A stretch of 64,000 nt of DNA, from contig NZ_CP009451.1 in the NCBI RefSeq assembly GCF_000757825.1, forward strand, positions 3,906,001-3,970,000, in the 5' to 3' direction. Shown in pieces: positions 62,575 through 64,000 of this stretch. A program made the translations under genes and the position numbers. Origin of the DNA: Cedecea neteri. GTDB lineage: Bacteria; Pseudomonadota; Gammaproteobacteria; Enterobacterales; Enterobacteriaceae. Each line of letters begins with the position of its first letter. Position 1 is the first letter of the stretch. The notes below the pieces were generated by a model. It had not been told where the DNA came from. It did no database searches and saw only the letters and a program-made list of their open reading frames with translations.

Positions 62575-64000
62575 ATGATTATTTACAAGACGATAAGAAA
62601 AATAGCGATTGCCCTGACGTTGTGTTTACTCCTCATTCCCTTTTCTCGTTATATTTCACCGACAACGTTTGTTGACGGGCATAAAACCTATCTCGCCTAT
62701 CTGCCGTTAAGCTTTATTATGGCAATGATTATTATTTACGGGCGACAGGCGATTTTGCCGCTGGCAGCAGGGTCGCTGATTATTTATACCTGGCTTCTTG
62801 ATTTACCGCCGTTTCCTCTCGTTGTATTTATTTTCTGTCTGTTATTCCCTTTGCTTATTGCCAGTCTGATTACCCATTACTATTCGGGCCGCCGCTGGCG
62901 CTTTGGCTTACCCAATAAGGGGATGGGGCCGCGCATTTTCTGGCTTGGGTTTGTCGCGCCGTTTACCATCAAGCTGCTGATGTATCTCTCGGGCAATGTC
63001 GTTGAGTACCCGCCTGAGCTTGCGCCGTTCTTCGGCGGCGGCTCGGTTATCTACATGATTGTCGATGTGCTGAACCTGGTCGTGGCTTCATTGATTTTCA
63101 CACCGCTGTTCTATTACCCGCTGCGTATGTTGCTGAACCCGCATTTTGCCGTAGGCTTCTGGCGGCGCTGCGTAAGGCATTACAGGCGGGATAAGCACCG
63201 CTTTTATACGGCGTGCTGGCTGGCGGCCTGGGTACTGTACCTGCTGCTGATGTGCTCGCCGTGGCATAGTGAGCTGATTTCCGGCTACCTGGTTCCCGTT
63301 GTATTTGTGCTGTTTACCCTTGGTATTCGTCGCCTGGGCGGCAGGTTATCTTCTCTGCTGTGGGGCATTTCGGCATGGGTCTTGCTGACCTATAACACCG
63401 GCTTTTTACAAGGCGTGAATACGCAATACTCGCTGTCATTTATTCTTTCGGTCTTTATCTCCTTTACCGTCTGCCTGCTGTACATGGCCGCCTCCTACCA
63501 TAAAAATGAATGGATGAAGCGCATTTATCATTTGCAGGCGCAGACCGATCCTTTAACCACATTACCTAATTTACGCGCGCTTGAAGAGCATATTGGCCTT
63601 TATCCTACGGGCGCACTTTGCTGCCTGAGAATGGCTAATTTTGAGTTTCTTAGCCGACATTACGGCATGATGATGCGCATATACTGTAAAAAAACCATCG
63701 CCAGAGAATTACAGCCGTGGCTGCTTGAGGGCGAGAAAATATTCCAGCTTCCCGGCAGTGAGTTACTTTTATTTTTACGCGGCGGGGAAACTGAAGCACG
63801 GTTAACCTATTTCGTTGAGCAATTGAATAATAAGAAAATCCCGTGGAATAACACCTCGCTTGAAATTGAATACGGGGCTTCCTGGGGGATTGTGGATTCA
63901 CCGGAGGAGCTGCAGCGTACGCTGGGGCAATTAAGTTATCTGGCCGAAAAAGCCAGCGACGTGCAGCGTGTGCTTGGCCTGGACTCAAGGCTGGAGGCGG
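62575..64000 (+). CDS. pdeA: Cyclic-di-GMP phosphodiesterase PdeA (YfeA), 3' end cut by window
   Basis: The visible 475 codons encode an N-terminal MASE1-type membrane sensor (about 1-310, eight or so hydrophobic segments) followed by a degenerate GGDEF domain (from LQAQTDPLTTLPNLRALEE near 330). The GGDEF signature itself is replaced (LPGSELLLFL), so no cyclase activity is expected. In E. coli an EAL domain that degrades cyclic-di-GMP follows, here beyond the window. CCLRMANFEFLSRHYGMMMR matches E. coli PdeA closely, and the place beside alaXW agrees. The ATG at 62575 lacks a clear ribosome site. Confidence 0.93.
   Translation, partial: MIIYKTIRKIAIALTLCLLLIPFSRYISPTTFVDGHKTYLAYLPLSFIMAMIIIYGRQAILPLAAGSLIIYTWLLDLPPFPLVVFIFCLLFPLLIASLITHYYSGRRWRFGLPNKGMGPRIFWLGFVAPFTIKLLMYLSGNVVEYPPELAPFFGGGSVIYMIVDVLNLVVASLIFTPLFYYPLRMLLNPHFAVGFWRRCVRHYRRDKHRFYTACWLAAWVLYLLLMCSPWHSELISGYLVPVVFVLFTLGIRRLGGRLSSLLWGISAWVLLTYNTGFLQGVNTQYSLSFILSVFISFTVCLLYMAASYHKNEWMKRIYHLQAQTDPLTTLPNLRALEEHIGLYPTGALCCLRMANFEFLSRHYGMMMRIYCKKTIARELQPWLLEGEKIFQLPGSELLLFLRGGETEARLTYFVEQLNNKKIPWNNTSLEIEYGASWGIVDSPEELQRTLGQLSYLAEKASDVQRVLGLDSRLEA

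Noticed and set aside
62493..62675. 60-codon frame overlapping the start of pdeA
   Set aside because: It lies in another frame than the long pdeA reading frame and has no family match.

Overview
This is a chromosomal window from a member of the Enterobacteriaceae. Nearly every protein matches, in length and sequence, a core gene of the Escherichia/Klebsiella/Enterobacter group (AhpCF, DapA, BamC, AcrD, NapA, MaeB, CysPTWAM, PtsHI-Crr, LigA, GltX). Base composition, codon use, compact operons, an ERIC element and tRNA operons of the E. coli type fit this. The genus cannot be named safely from the sequence alone. No phage, insertion sequence, CRISPR array, toxin-antitoxin pair or defence island was found.

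Layout. 1-4514: the peroxide-defence pair ahpCF (ahpF cut by the window edge) and, divergently, opgB for periplasmic glucans, an unusual neighbour for ahpC. 4546-17569: yfgD-bepA, perM, bcp, gcvR, dapA-bamC, an ERIC element, purC, ypfJ-tmcA, ypfH, ypfN-dapE-yffB and the tiny gene ypfM. 17684-29501: efflux pump gene acrD, the nitrate/nitrite two-component genes narQ-narP in one operon, and divergent napFDAGHBC for periplasmic nitrate reductase, with FNR- and NarP-type sites between. 29502-31773: structured repeats, nudK, ypfG. 31836-42000: talA-tktB, maeB, amiA-hemF, ypeA, yfeZ, yfeY, yfeX. 42158-52706: sulfur assimilation (cysPTWA, cysM, cysK, cysZ) around pdxK and ptsH-ptsI-crr. 52939-58582: zipA, ligA-ypeB, yfeH, yfeR and a FlxA-like gene with a sigma-28 promoter. 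58672-62337: two RtT-like repeats behind a Val-Val-Val-Lys tRNA operon, gltX, two YfeC-family genes, two Ala tRNAs. 62575-end: the 5' part of pdeA.

How the genes work together. The nar/nap block puts the nitrate sensor, its regulator and the high-affinity nitrate reductase in one divergent locus. NapFDAGHBC moves electrons from quinol to nitrate, and NarQ-NarP reports nitrate to the napF promoter. The cys genes import sulfate/thiosulfate and make cysteine. PtsH/PtsI/Crr feed phosphate to sugar uptake. TalA/TktB and MaeB belong to central carbon metabolism.

What is unusual. The gene order follows E. coli remembered from general knowledge, with a few clear breaks: nap sits where aegA lies in E. 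coli, narP has joined narQ, the eut operon is absent between maeB and hemF, and opgB lies where dsbG is expected. A 100-bp palindromic repeat, about 95% identical in two copies, sits at two of these breaks. Other points of interest are two OxyR-type sites between ahpC and opgB, RtT-like repeats that copy the tRNA-Lys T-arm and carry a variable hairpin core, a 21-bp perfect inverted repeat in front of yfeX, and terminators inside or just before cysM, gcvR and ahpF. I saw no clearly novel multi-gene system.
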